A stretch of DNA of 64,000 bases, from positions 744,001 to 808,000 of the forward strand of contig NZ_JAUTBA010000001.1 in assembly GCF_030818895.1 (NCBI RefSeq), given 5' to 3'. Position numbers and translations under genes: made by a program. Of this stretch, positions 38,201-46,955 are shown piece by piece (position 1 is the stretch's first letter; each line of letters starts with the position of its first letter). The notes beneath the pieces are model-generated. The model was not told the DNA's origin. It worked only from the letters and a program-made list of their open reading frames with translations, and did not search any database. This DNA is from Sphingobacterium zeae (lineage in GTDB: Bacteria; Bacteroidota; Bacteroidia; Sphingobacteriales; Sphingobacteriaceae).

Positions 38201-38610
38201 TTGTAAGCTGCATCAAGATTGAGTTCATACGTAAATGCACGGATGACCTTTTGGGAGAAACCATCAATTGTACTTATTGTAAAATGACTATAATCATGCA
38301 AGATACGGCGATAAACACGGTGAGCTTTCTCCTGCACAAGATGTGAAGTCCAGCCTGGCTGTTGTGCCAGTAATAACTTTCTGAAATCTTCAATCTTAGG
38401 GCTAGGGTGGCCTGTTGCTAGGCCATGGAGTACCGATAGGATACGTTCTTTCATCTCGGCAGTTGCCTTATTGGTGAATGTGACCGCTAAAATCTCCTTA
38501 TAGCTATTCTCGTTGGATAGGAGGAGTGCGAGATAGTGTAAAGTTAAGCTAAAGGTTTTCCCCGAACCGGCTGAAGCTTTGAGTATTTTTAATGGCGCAA
38601 CGGATTTCAT
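35260..38610 (-). CDS. AddA-like UvrD/Rep helicase-nuclease
   Basis: 1116 residues, the motor subunit of an AddAB-type complex that unwinds and resects DNA ends for recombination. Walker A is ASAGSGKTF at residues 12-20. Motif Ia is TFTNKATAEMKERI, motif II FDEFQDTSRIQW (about 405), motif III/IV DVKQSIYRWRNGDW. Motif V/VI region is VTTIHKSKGLAYDVVMIP (about 795). The C-terminal PD-(D/E)XK nuclease has IVLDFKFTQ (about 1085). Transcribed first, followed by the AddB-like gene. The gene-symbol is withheld because Bacteroidota homologues are usually named only by domain. Confidence 0.92.
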   Translation of the reverse strand: MKSVAPLKILKASAGSGKTFSLTLHYLALLLSNENSYKEILAVTFTNKATAEMKERILSVLHGLATGHPSPKIEDFRKLLLAQQPGWTSHLVQEKAHRVYRRILHDYSHFTISTIDGFSQKVIRAFTYELNLDAAYKIEMNVNKVKNELTVMLNQLLDERPDLLDWIITYAEKKIAKNENWNYRQQLMSLASLIFSENFQEFDSYINSANPKEVFNLLNQEIEQKISAFTEALSMTIEAFSETFKKFNLTENDLKGKSRNKIISASKTSKKTEKLSASEIAKIIEKYLLLIDNEDAFTDSDKNIRHDLMAAFAPILASFQKLHDNLSAYIAYQAVQNNLYYLRLLKEMSDLLTQWRRDNGAQLISDSQILLNKLGIDENSDPTFIWEKIGNRFNYFLFDEFQDTSRIQWKNYSPLLINALADAKGTVSEHLIVGDVKQSIYRWRNGDWRILLQQVEQQIVHAFHLDDDSKTTFIENGSLDTNFRSLPNIIHLNNYLFSSIPKHLQQVLNEKVSESLDEEGKQWWASSGNDSMLVKAYENSQQMVPEHKKGKFDQLGSIEISYIPVTDGRYRRNQVIEESLVNLCQKIKEWLLDKRYQPQQIGILVRSNSQAKLVIEKLMDFKKHQQLTFEVISGDALSLASNDAVLLLIETLKALVYNSEKHTIHKAKIVYLYQHIQNSTVDQNAWLKFATNDIHELQDYLPEALIDSWEMAQKQPLVHLIEKLIEIYGFTTADNIHLPYLLAFKDMISTFSTNGERGIIQFLEFWEEDGNRAVLPSNGQINAIEVTTIHKSKGLAYDVVMIPFCSWDLDGMINGDFWIETSETPFAQLGKIPIKYTSTVGKSIFFKQYFEEMLFNYMDALNTFYVATTRAVEHLYITAPCFKESVDKKTGEITGYDTKDEYISDVLFQVLDTPESPFKIENKVLYIDQIIQKRKAQFRNDNIISLTHYPISKELEMALEKASTRSINDIMMLEKAAQYGILAHDIMAQISNEEDIHKLVGRLIQEGVLSKDEQPFLMQEINQIWKHPIINKWLTGNYKIWNEASIITAKGETIRPDKVITSKEETIVLDFKFTQTDYIGHQYQVDNYKKNLENLGYNNVRAFLYYAKSNQLTEVK

Positions 38611-38910
38611 AGAATGAAGGTAGAAAGTAAAAAGTGAATTGGCAAAAATGGCGAAGATTATTTTAATTGAGAAAGACAGACGTAATTTGATTCTAATTTA
38701 TTACCCAAATTATCTTTTATGATATATACATGGTGTCATAATCTGATTAGCTGTTGCCTTTGGACGAAGCTAACAGCTGTACAAATTACGTTGGTGTTGA
38801 CGGCAGAGCTAGTGTAATGACATCTGTTTTAAAATAGGGGATTAAAGGTGTTAAGGATGTCATTTTCAGCGAATTTTATAAAATTATGTTTATGAATAGA
38901 AAAAAATAAC
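38611..38910. other. Intergenic stretch upstream of rpsP, no gene seen
   Basis: About 300 AT-rich bases between the divergent addA-like and rpsP genes. Apart from a 7-bp repeat (AGCTGTT with AACAGCT near 38751-38794) nothing stands out. Promoters for both genes should lie here. Confidence 0.4.
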
Positions 38911-38918
38911 TATCTTTG
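38911..38918 (+). promoter_or_regulatory. Candidate -7 box of rpsP
   Basis: TATCTTTG, a good TAnnTTTG match, 57 bases before the ATG. The -33 position reads TTT, not TTG. Confidence 0.5.
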
Positions 38919-38919
38919 C

Positions 38920-38947
38920 ATCCCCTCTAGTATGAAGCTCGGGGGAT
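38920..38947 (+). promoter_or_regulatory. Hairpin at the 5' end of the rpsP leader
   Basis: 6-bp GC-rich stem (ATCCCC with GGGGAT) enclosing 16 bases, starting at about the predicted transcript start. Autoregulatory leaders for ribosomal protein S16 have been proposed in related bacteria; I cannot confirm identity with one of those. Confidence 0.3.
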
Positions 38948-38975
38948 ATGTTGAATACATAAAATAAATTAAAAA

Positions 38976-39497
38976 ATGGCAACTAAAATCAGATTGCAAA
39001 GACACGGTAAAAAAGGACGTCCTTTTTACCACGTAGTCGTAGCGGATTCTCGCGCTCCACGTGACGGTAAATTCATTGAACGTATTGGTTCTTACAACCC
39101 AAACACTAATCCAGCAACGATCGTTTTGGATTTTGAAAAAGCTTTGGATTGGATGAACAAAGGTGCTCAACCGACTGACACAGCTCGCGCTATCCTTTCT
39201 TACAAAGGTGTTCTTTACAAAAAACACTTGCAAGGTGGTGTGAAAAAAGGTGCTTTTGATGAAGCTGCTGCTGAAGCTAAATTTGCAGCTTGGACTGAAG
39301 CTAATGATGCAAGAATCTCTGGTAAAAAAGATGGTTTAGCACAAACTAAAGCTGATGCTAGAAATGCTGCTTTAGCTGCTGAAGCTAAGAAAAAAGAAGA
39401 AAAAGCTGCTGCTGTAGCTGCTAAAAATGCTCCTGTAGCGGAAGAAACTCCTGCTGAAGAGACTGAAGCTCCTGCATCAGAAGAAACTGAAGGTTAA
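38976..39497 (+). CDS. rpsP: 30S ribosomal protein S16 with long C-terminal tail
   Basis: Small-subunit assembly protein. 173 residues, about twice the usual 80-90. The S16 domain ([21 protein letters not shown], start; [32 protein letters not shown]) covers about residues 1-90. The remainder is a Lys/Ala/Glu-rich tail, likely helical then disordered. Extended tails are common in Bacteroidota S16. rimM follows 120 bases later after a terminator-like hairpin, the usual rpsP-rimM link. Confidence 0.96.
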   Translation: MATKIRLQRHGKKGRPFYHVVVADSRAPRDGKFIERIGSYNPNTNPATIVLDFEKALDWMNKGAQPTDTARAILSYKGVLYKKHLQGGVKKGAFDEAAAEAKFAAWTEANDARISGKKDGLAQTKADARNAALAAEAKKKEEKAAAVAAKNAPVAEETPAEETEAPASEETEG

Positions 39498-39518
39498 TTC
39501 TTTCATAAAGTATTCGAG

Positions 39519-39549
39519 AAAGCCGACTCAACCTTGAGCCGGCTTTTTT
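39519..39549 (+). terminator. Terminator between rpsP and rimM
   Basis: 13-base arms with one mismatch, 2-base centre, T tract after it. It may give excess of S16 over RimM. Confidence 0.7.
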
Positions 39550-39616
39550 TGAAACAGCCATTAGGCTAATAGTTTGCCATTATCATGTCTTACATCTAAT
39601 TGCCAAATACGAAAAT

Positions 39617-40141
39617 ATGACTATTGATCAAAGCTTTTACATCGGTTATATCAGCAAAACAAGAGGGCTTAAAGGGGAAGTACAGCTATTTTTTGAGTTC
39701 GAAGAATACGAGAGTTTGGATATGGATGTCGTCTTCGTGGAAGTGAACAAAAAGCTTGTTCCTTATTTTGTTGACGCCATCAAATTTCAAAAGAACAGTA
39801 CCGCTTATGTGACATTCGAAGATGTGGATCATATTGATAAGGCTCAAATACTTGTGCGTAAAAAGCTATATCTTTCCAATGATAAAATGCCGGAGCGTGA
39901 TCCAGATGATTTTAGATATACGGATTTGATCGGGTTTTTAGTAATTGATGAGAACCATGGTGAACTGGGGAGAATAACAGATGTGCAGGAATTTCCACAA
40001 CAATTTGTTGCTACCGTAGATATGGATGGCAAGGAGCTGATGTTCCCGCTTTCGGACGATTTGATCTTAGGTATTGATGGCGAGGAGGAGATTATTGAAG
40101 TTGAACTGCCAGAGGGCTTGGTGGATCTCTATAAAGAATAA
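39617..40141 (+). CDS. rimM: Ribosome maturation factor RimM
   Basis: Binds S19 and helps 16S rRNA 3' domain processing. 174 residues, typical. The N-terminal beta-barrel starts FYIGYISKTRGLKGEVQ, a RimM hallmark. The PRC-barrel half begins near residue 98 (YTDLIGFLVIDENHGELG) and ends ELPEGLVDLY. Position after rpsP is conserved in bacteria. Confidence 0.95.
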   Translation: MTIDQSFYIGYISKTRGLKGEVQLFFEFEEYESLDMDVVFVEVNKKLVPYFVDAIKFQKNSTAYVTFEDVDHIDKAQILVRKKLYLSNDKMPERDPDDFRYTDLIGFLVIDENHGELGRITDVQEFPQQFVATVDMDGKELMFPLSDDLILGIDGEEEIIEVELPEGLVDLYKE

Positions 40142-40246
40142 GCTATCCCCGAGCTTAATTCAAATGAATAGCGGTATACTATAACTATTGCAGTAATTTC
40201 TTCTCTTGGTCGGTGTATTATTATTGACCATAATTATTAATTGATA

Positions 40247-41098
40247 TTGAAACCGTTATTACTGCTGCTATTCGCATTTTCGTTATTTTCCTGTACTTTC
40301 TTTGGGAAGAAAAAGGAGTTTCCTGAAGGCAATTATCAAATGATATTTGGTTATTCAAATGAGGAGTATCGTAAATTAAAGAGCGAATCCTCCCAAAATG
40401 TGGAGGCAGATGTCTATGGTAATGACCCAACTATATACCGATCCTTTCTCTCCCTTCATGATAAAGACCAATTTGTCCTAGCCATCGATGACATATTACT
40501 CTTCGGAAAGTATAGATTCAACGGCGACCGATTAGCGTTGACCGACGAGAAAAAAGGTAGCATCGCATTGGATATTGTTAAGGTAAAAAAGGATTTTATT
40601 CAGCTGAGAGGTGATTTTTCACAGTTTAACTCCGCGCGTGTGCCGACTACCGAAAGACTTTATCTCAATTTCGCTTTAGATAAAACCCCTATACGCGAGA
40701 CGCCAAGCAAATTTGACAGTCAAGTGAATTTGTGGAGGAATGCTCCCGTAAGAACAGAAAGTGAAAAAGAGATCAGGGCGAGGGCATTAAATTTTGTTGA
40801 TTATTCCATCGCTTACTTTCAACATATATCAAGTTCTGGTACACATCACGATTATCGAATGGATGGTATTGAATCGCCAATTATTTATGCGGAGAACGGT
40901 ATTGTGCTCAAGGCGTGGACCGATGTGCCGGAATCGTGGAAAGAGTTGTTTTACAATGAACAAAATGCATTGATCGCCTATCGCTATTTATTCGATGGCT
41001 TTAAATATGGATCGAAAGAGGAATACCATGTAACAGGCCTTTTATTAATCACATTTTATCTCAAAAATCTACGGAATTCCCTGGCAGCGCATCTTTAG
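40247..41098 (+). CDS. Unknown lipoprotein
   Basis: About 283 residues. The start appears to be TTG (40247, or 40241 in frame, two residues longer); no ATG exists before the signal peptide. The N-terminus MKPLLLLLFAFSLFSC is a lipoprotein signal with the lipid-bearing Cys at about residue 16. The rest has no motif I recognise. It has a lipocalin-like stretch of strands (about 60-130: DQFVLAIDDILLFGKYRF) and a helical end. Single gene. Confidence 0.75.
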   Translation: MKPLLLLLFAFSLFSCTFFGKKKEFPEGNYQMIFGYSNEEYRKLKSESSQNVEADVYGNDPTIYRSFLSLHDKDQFVLAIDDILLFGKYRFNGDRLALTDEKKGSIALDIVKVKKDFIQLRGDFSQFNSARVPTTERLYLNFALDKTPIRETPSKFDSQVNLWRNAPVRTESEKEIRARALNFVDYSIAYFQHISSSGTHHDYRMDGIESPIIYAENGIVLKAWTDVPESWKELFYNEQNALIAYRYLFDGFKYGSKEEYHVTGLLLITFYLKNLRNSLAAHL

Positions 41099-41279
41099 GC
41101 GATCGTGTTGTGGCTTAGTCAATCTCTTGGCTGTCAATGATTTTCGATCGTTAAATTTATCTGTTTTTTTTAAGTCTTTTATTTTTGGTGGAGCGTAAAT
41201 TCCTGCTATTGCCTGGGAATAACTCTGAAACCGTATTTATTACGGTCTTTTCGCTACCATTTTAGTCTTTTCGAAAAAA

Positions 41280-41287
41280 TATTTTTG
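41280..41287 (+). promoter_or_regulatory. Candidate -7 box for the metF riboswitch transcript
   Basis: TATTTTTG fits TAnnTTTG and lies about 32 bases before the riboswitch. No TTG at the usual spacing. Confidence 0.3.
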
Positions 41288-41318
41288 TCTTTTGATTTTT
41301 TAAAACGATATTAGCAAT

Positions 41319-41419
41319 GCTTATAGAGAAAGGCCGAGGGAATAGACCCGTTGAAGCCTTAGCAACCTGTATTGTTCAAGGTGCTAAATTCTACCCTACT
41401 CCATGTGGGAAAGATAAGT
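41319..41419 (+). ncRNA. SAM-I (S-box) riboswitch
   Basis: Binds S-adenosylmethionine and reduces expression of metF. P1 is formed by CTTAT at 41320-41324 with ATAAG at 41414-41418. Conserved core stretches GAGGGA, GACCCG, TGAAGCC, AGCAACC and AAGGTGCTAAATTCT follow in the S-box order, with P2b as GGG/CCC. No strong intrinsic terminator follows, so control may be at translation; a weak A/T hairpin overlaps the metF start. Confidence 0.9.
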
Positions 41420-41492
41420 TACATGAAGATCAACGATTCCTCGACGTGTGCGTTTCGATATAAGCCAACCAAACTAAAAAACAGTTTTTTTA

Positions 41493-42449
41493 ATGAAAAT
41501 TATCGATCATATCCAGAATGCCAACGGAAAAACATTGTTTTCTTTTGAGCTATTACCACCGGCGAAAGGGCAGGGCATCCAAAGTATTTTTAAAACCATG
41601 GATGAACTGATGGAGTTTAAACCTCCTTTTATCGACGTAACTTACCACCGCGAAGATTATATCTATAAAGAGCATGCAGGTGGATTACTGGAACGCGTTT
41701 CCTATCGCAAACGTCCTGGAACAGTGGCGATATGTGCAGCAATCATGAATAAATATAAAGTTGATGCAGTACCCCATTTGATATGTGGTGGTTTTACTAA
41801 GGAGGAAACCGAAAATGCACTGATCGATCTGAACTTCCTGGGCATAGATAATGTCTTAGTATTGCGCGGAGATGCGCGTAAGGGCGATGCTGATTTTATT
41901 CCAACGGATGGTGGACATGCTTTTGCAACAGACCTATTGGAACAGGTTACTGATATGAATAAAGGAAAGTATCTACATGAGGATATTGTGACTTCAGAAA
42001 AAACTGATTTTTGTATCGGTGTAGCAGGTTACCCCGAAAAACACTTTGAATCGCCAAATTTTAATACTGACTTTAAATATCTGAAACAAAAAGTCGATAT
42101 GGGGGCGGAATTTATTGTAACTCAAATGTTCTTTAATGTCGAAAAATATAAGGAATTTGTTACTAAATGTAGGGATAATGGAATCCATGTGCCTATTATC
42201 CCCGGATTAAAGCCACTGACAACTAAAAAGCAGCTTGTGACCTTACCCAGAATATTTCATCTGGATATTCCAGAAGAACTGAGCGATGCCGTTTCGGCCT
42301 GTAAAACGAATGCCGACGTCAGACAAGTCGGAGAAGAGTGGTTGGTACAACAATGTCGGGAGCTGATCAAGTTTGGCGCTCCGGTTTTACATTTTTATAC
42401 GATGAGTAATCCGGGCCCAACAAAGAAAATTGTACAAAAATTAGCCTAA
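41493..42449 (+). CDS. metF: 5,10-methylenetetrahydrofolate reductase
   Basis: FAD enzyme making 5-methyl-THF for methionine synthesis. 318 residues, typical of the bacterial TIM-barrel form. Conserved parts: FSFELLPPAKGQG at 16-28, DVTYHRE near 50, PHLICGGFTKEE near 97, VLRGD near 128, EFIVTQMFFNVEKY near 207 and PIIPGLKPLTTKKQL near 230. Directly downstream of the SAM-I riboswitch, so synthesis should fall when SAM is high. A terminator follows. Confidence 0.96.
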   Translation: MKIIDHIQNANGKTLFSFELLPPAKGQGIQSIFKTMDELMEFKPPFIDVTYHREDYIYKEHAGGLLERVSYRKRPGTVAICAAIMNKYKVDAVPHLICGGFTKEETENALIDLNFLGIDNVLVLRGDARKGDADFIPTDGGHAFATDLLEQVTDMNKGKYLHEDIVTSEKTDFCIGVAGYPEKHFESPNFNTDFKYLKQKVDMGAEFIVTQMFFNVEKYKEFVTKCRDNGIHVPIIPGLKPLTTKKQLVTLPRIFHLDIPEELSDAVSACKTNADVRQVGEEWLVQQCRELIKFGAPVLHFYTMSNPGPTKKIVQKLA

Positions 42450-42467
42450 CTTATAAAAATACCAGGT

Positions 42468-42491
42468 AAAGGGAGCTGATAAGCTCCCTTT
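42468..42491 (+). terminator. Rho-independent terminator after metF
   Basis: 10-bp perfect stem with a 4-base loop, then T-rich (TTTT by 42493). Confidence 0.8.
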
Positions 42492-42689
42492 TTCATTGTT
42501 AACATATACTATAATTGAACTAATACCCAATTCGTCGTGTTTCTAACTGATTTCATTTAAGCGAATCCAAGTGACAGGGTATTTATTGTTAGGTACTTGT
42601 GTTAAATAGTGTTAATTAACATACTTAAATCAAGATAACTTTTTACATTAATGTGCTCTAAAGGATTTAATAAAAGACCAATCGACCTT

Positions 42690-45600
42690 ATGACGTACAA
42701 TAGAATAAATCTCTACTGGGTTTTGCTTGCGGACTCGTTGCCACATGTGTATATATTGCTACCGTGGAAAAGACGGTAAGCTGGTGGGATTGTGGTGAAT
42801 TCATTGCCTGTGCTTACAAGCTGGAAGTGGCACACCAACCTGGGGCACCCTTATTTCTTCTGATTCAGAATATATTTTCCAACCTGGCTTTTGGTAATGC
42901 CGGTAAAATCGCCTATTGGATGAATATCGGATCGGCAATTTGCAGCGGGCTTACGGTTACATTTTTATTTTGGACCATAACAGCAATTGCCAAGAAGATA
43001 CTCCGCGAAGACAAATACGCACTCTTATCCAACTGCTTACAGATCTTCGGCGCAGGAATTGTTGGTGCAATGGCATTTAGTTTTAGCGATTCATTTTGGT
43101 ATTCGGCCGTAGAATCCGAAGTTTATGCGATGTCGTCCTTATGTACAGCAGTTGTGTTTTGGGGAATATTGAAATGGGAAGCTCGTGCTGATGAAGAAGG
43201 TAGCGATCGTTGGCTGGTATTTATCGGTTTTGTTATGGGGCTTTCTATTGGCGTTCATTTATTGAATCTTCTGGCTATCCCAGCGATAGCGATGGTTGTC
43301 TATTTCAGAAAAGCAACTCAGGTGAGCGCGAAAGGTACCTTAAAAGCTTTTGTAGTAGGTGTACTGATTCTGGGTACCGTTTTGTGGGGTATTATTCAAT
43401 GGCTGGTTGGCCTGGCAGCTAAAGTTGACCTTGTATTTGTAAATTCACTTGGAATGGGATTTGGTTCCGGCATTTTCTTCTCGTGTTCATTATTGGTCGG
43501 ATTGATAGTTTACGGTTTGTATTATTCGCATATAAAGCACAAATATACGCTCAACACCGCTCTGTTAGTTTTTTGTTTTGTTTTATTTGGATACAGTTCC
43601 TACACCATGGTCATGATCCGGGGAAAAGCAAACCCATCCTTGAATAATAATGCGCCGGATAATGTATTTTCTTTTTTGGGCTATTTGAGCAGGGAACAAT
43701 ATGTCCGGGAACCATTGCTCAAAGGTCCGTATTATGATTCGCAAGTCGTTGGTGTAAAGAGTAAGACAGGCTATCGGAAGGATCAATCGGCGTATGTTCC
43801 CTTCACACAGGTAGACAAATATCAATTTGATAAGGAATCCTTTTTCCCGCGTATCTATAGCCAAGATGGAAGCCACCAAGCCTATTATAGAAGTTACCTC
43901 AATTTGAAAGAAGGGCAACAACCAACTTTTTCCGATAATTTTAAGTTCTTTTTCAATTTTCAGCTTGGCGATATGTATACCCGGTATTTCTTATGGAATT
44001 TTGTCGGTAGACAGAATGATAAGCAAGGGTATGGAACGTATAATGACGGGAATTGGCTGTCAGGGATCAAAACATTGGACAATTGGCGCCTGGGGGGTCA
44101 AGATAAACTTTCCCCAGCTCAAGAGCATGATCCAAGCCGAAACACCTATTTCTTTCTGCCGCTGCTTTTGGGGATAGCTGGTGCGCTATGGTTGTATCGA
44201 AATAACAAGCCTTATACTTTGGTCGTAACACTACTGTTCGTGTTTACGGGAATAGCGATTGTTGTTTACCTCAATCAAACGCCCATGCAGCCCCGCGAAC
44301 GGGATTATGCTTATGTGGGCTCTTTCTACGCGTTTGCAATCTGGATTGGATTGGGGCTGATCGCATTGGTTCGTTTTTTCAAACGTTTTTTACGAACACG
44401 CTATGCTTTGGCGACAGGTTTATCCTTTGCATTGCTGGGTGGCCCCATTATTTTGGTTCATCAGAACTGGGACGATCATGATCGATCGGAGAAATCGATG
44501 GCAAGGGACTTGGCGCGTAATTATCTTGAAGCCTGTGCTCCAAATGCAATTCTATTTACCTATGGCGATCATGATACATTTCCGGTGTGGTACTTACAAG
44601 AAGTGGAAGGTGTGCGTCCCGATGTACGGGTGGTCGTCTTAAGTTATCTTACTGGTGATTGGTATATGCAACAGGCCAGGCAGCCGACTTATCGAGCAGC
44701 AGGTCTCCCCGTAACAATTCCGGCAGAAAAGACAAAAAAAGGTGTCCGTGATTATATCCCCTTTGTGGATAGGCAACTTGAAGAAGCTGTTGATGCAGGT
44801 CAGTTATTACAATTTGTAACCTCAGATGATCCAGAATATAAAGTTCAATTGAGTTCCGGCGAGATGGAAAATTATTTCCCCTCAAGAAAAGTTAAATTGG
44901 ACGTCAATAGAGCGGATGTCGTTAAGAAAAAAGCAGTTCCATCTTATTTGCAAGAAGCTATTGTATCAACGATGGAATGGGAGATACCAACTGACCACCT
45001 AACAAGGGCTGATTTAACAATCTTATCGGTGCTTGAAAATAACCAATGGAACAGGCCCGTCTATTTTTCAAATATGTTGCCAAGTGATCTTAAATTAGGT
45101 TTAGATAAATATCTTATCAATGAAGGTTTCACGTCTAGACTGATGCCTATCGCCGCTACGGGTGAGTCAACTGAAAAGCAAAGTGAGCAAGCCGGACTAG
45201 TGAATATGGAAGCTTTATATCATAATATTATGCACACATATCATTGGGGCAATATAAAAAATGCTCGATATGTTGATACGGATTCATTCCGCTTTTCAAG
45301 CATGTATGCAAGAGATATTTTTGGAAAAGCAGCGCGTCTGTTATTGGCTAATGGCCAAATAAAACAAGCAGGAGAAGTTGCTAAAAAAGCATATGATCAA
45401 TTACCTGCGCGCGTGTATGCTATGTCAGATGCAGTCAACTATGCTGATATTATTGATAGTCTATATCGTTCTGGACAACCTCAGCTCGCCAATAATATGA
45501 TGGATCGAAATCTAAATTATGTAGCTGAAAATATGGAATATTTGCATCAACTCGTAGTGGATAAGAAAAATTTAAGTTTCGAATGGAATGATATTCAGGT

Positions 45601-45718
45601 TGGGTTGGACTCGGTAGACCGCTACCGTAAAATTTTATCGGATGCGAAAGAAGATAAACGATTGGCACGGGTTGAGGGCTTAAGGCGTCAATATCAAAAC
45701 TGGTATGGTCTAGAGTAA
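42690..45718 (+). CDS. DUF2723 polytopic membrane protein (GT-C-like), frameshifted near the 5' end
   Basis: About 1010 residues if repaired. The natural start is the ATG at 42690 (MTYNRINLYWVLLA). Its frame stops at about 42779, while the family's hallmark continues one base off: GLVATCVYIATVEKTVSWWDCGEF, with WDCGEFIACAYKLEV. The G pair at 42731-42732 should be three. The intact part alone could begin only at a GTG (42764) that is really an internal Val. About 12 hydrophobic helices in residues 1-600, then a soluble TPR-like end. DUF2723 members resemble protein O-mannosyltransferases; function here unknown. Confidence 0.8.
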
Positions 45719-45797
45719 TTTATGTGACAAACGAAGCTAGGTTATGAGTTGGTCTAAATGGTAATTTGAGAAACAAGCTTGAGCTGAGGAACCAGAT

Positions 45798-45828
45798 GAG
45801 GCCGTTTTCATATACTGAAAGCGGCCTC
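45798..45828. terminator. Hairpin between the convergent DUF2723 and OmpW-like genes
   Basis: 13-bp stem with one G-T pair and a 5-base loop, without a clear T tract on either side. Confidence 0.55.
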
Positions 45829-45861
45829 GATACATATAGGATAGGGAAATGAGCCAAATGA

Positions 45862-46527
45862 TTAGAATTTCATACCGACTCCAAAGCCAAGCAGAAAGGG
45901 ATTGATATCAACTTTTGCTGGTATGGATAAGCTGGGAGCCAAGTTGGATGCATCCACATTAACATCTGTCTTTAAGAGAATATATTTAGCATCTAAATTC
46001 ACAAAATATTTGTCTGATAGCTTAAAGTCAATCCCAAGTTGGGTAGCGAAGCCAAAAGCATTGTCGTATTTCACATGCTTTACAGTGGATCCTGCGTTAG
46101 CACTATAGAATATCGTGTAATTTATCCCTGCGCCCACATAAGGTTTTATAGCTCCGTCGGGGAAGAAGTGATATTGCGCTGTAAGCGTAGGTGGAAGAAG
46201 CCATACGCTGCCTAGATCAACATTACTGGAGGAACTTCCACCAATCGCAGTTAAATCTGAACCTGTTGTATGCACCTTATGTTTTGTCGTTCCGAGAATC
46301 AATTCCGCCGCAATGTTTTTTGTGAAAAAATAGGTGAAGTCCAGTTCAGGAATAAATTTTGTGTTGATATCCACGTCTCCGCCTATCGTATTAATTTTAG
46401 CCGATTCGTTTGGCATGACTGCCACTCCTCTGAGTCTCATTTGCCAACGTTGATTAGGGATTGTTTGTGCTTGTAAACTTAGTGCTCCTAAAGTGAGTGT
46501 CAATGCGATTAAAAATAACTTTTTCAT
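45862..46527 (-). CDS. OmpW-family outer-membrane beta-barrel
   Basis: 221 residues from the ATG at 46527 (MKKLFLIALTLTLGALSLQAQ is a signal peptide); a longer reading to 46635 has no sense as a signal. The mature part is an eight-strand barrel of OmpW type, with the family pattern RGVAVMPNESAK near the start, ELDFTYFFTKNIAAELIL in the middle, the PTLTAQYHF loop and GAGINYTIFY, ending in aromatic F for assembly. Role likely small hydrophobic solute passage; not certain. Confidence 0.88.
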   Translation of the reverse strand: MKKLFLIALTLTLGALSLQAQTIPNQRWQMRLRGVAVMPNESAKINTIGGDVDINTKFIPELDFTYFFTKNIAAELILGTTKHKVHTTGSDLTAIGGSSSSNVDLGSVWLLPPTLTAQYHFFPDGAIKPYVGAGINYTIFYSANAGSTVKHVKYDNAFGFATQLGIDFKLSDKYFVNLDAKYILLKTDVNVDASNLAPSLSIPAKVDINPFLLGFGVGMKF

Positions 46528-46778
46528 ATCGTTAAGGGTATTTGTTTGACGTAAAACTATTGCTAAAATCAAGGCAAAAGAGTGACGATAATCAAGTTGA
46601 AAAATGAATGATATAATGCTCGGAGTAGTGTACATGACTTACCTTTATAGATTTTTGTCAAAAAAAACACAGCTGTATATGTTTTGACTCTGCGGGTATA
46701 TTATTTGTCAGTCTTGAATAAAGCCTGAATTTCCGAAGGCTATATTGCATGTTGGAGGAATAACAGAAAGCTAGTAAG
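46528..46778. other. Intergenic stretch, promoter region of the OmpW-like gene
   Basis: About 250 AT-rich bases. No full promoter match on the minus strand. Nothing else recognised. Confidence 0.3.
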
Positions 46779-46940
46779 ATGTCAGGTCTGATCGCATTGC
46801 CTAAATTTATCAAAAATGCTGCGAAGAGGATGGCAGTGTTTATATATGCGTTTTTTGGAAGGAAAATGTCAAAGCTGGCTGCAGATTTAGTAAAAGGACA
46901 TAAACTAAAAGAGGTCGGAAGTGATTCCGACCTCTTTTAG
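46779..46940 (+). CDS. Possible small basic protein of 53 residues
   Basis: An ATG-initiated frame, MSGLIALPKFIKNAAKRM at the start, ends at a TAG inside the right arm of the glnS terminator. A GGAGGA at 46755-46760 lies about 18 bases upstream. The first 40 residues could be an amphipathic cationic helix (Lys/Arg with Phe/Ala/Leu). No family recognised. It overlaps a hairpin that clearly serves glnS, so it may be chance. Confidence 0.25.
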   Translation: MSGLIALPKFIKNAAKRMAVFIYAFFGRKMSKLAADLVKGHKLKEVGSDSDLF

Positions 46941-46942
46941 TT
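46903..46942 (-). terminator. Terminator of glnS
   Basis: Perfect 18-bp inverted repeat with a 4-base loop (46921-46924), 14 bases past the glnS stop on the minus strand. Confidence 0.8.
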
Positions 46943-46955
46943 AAGAATAAATCTT

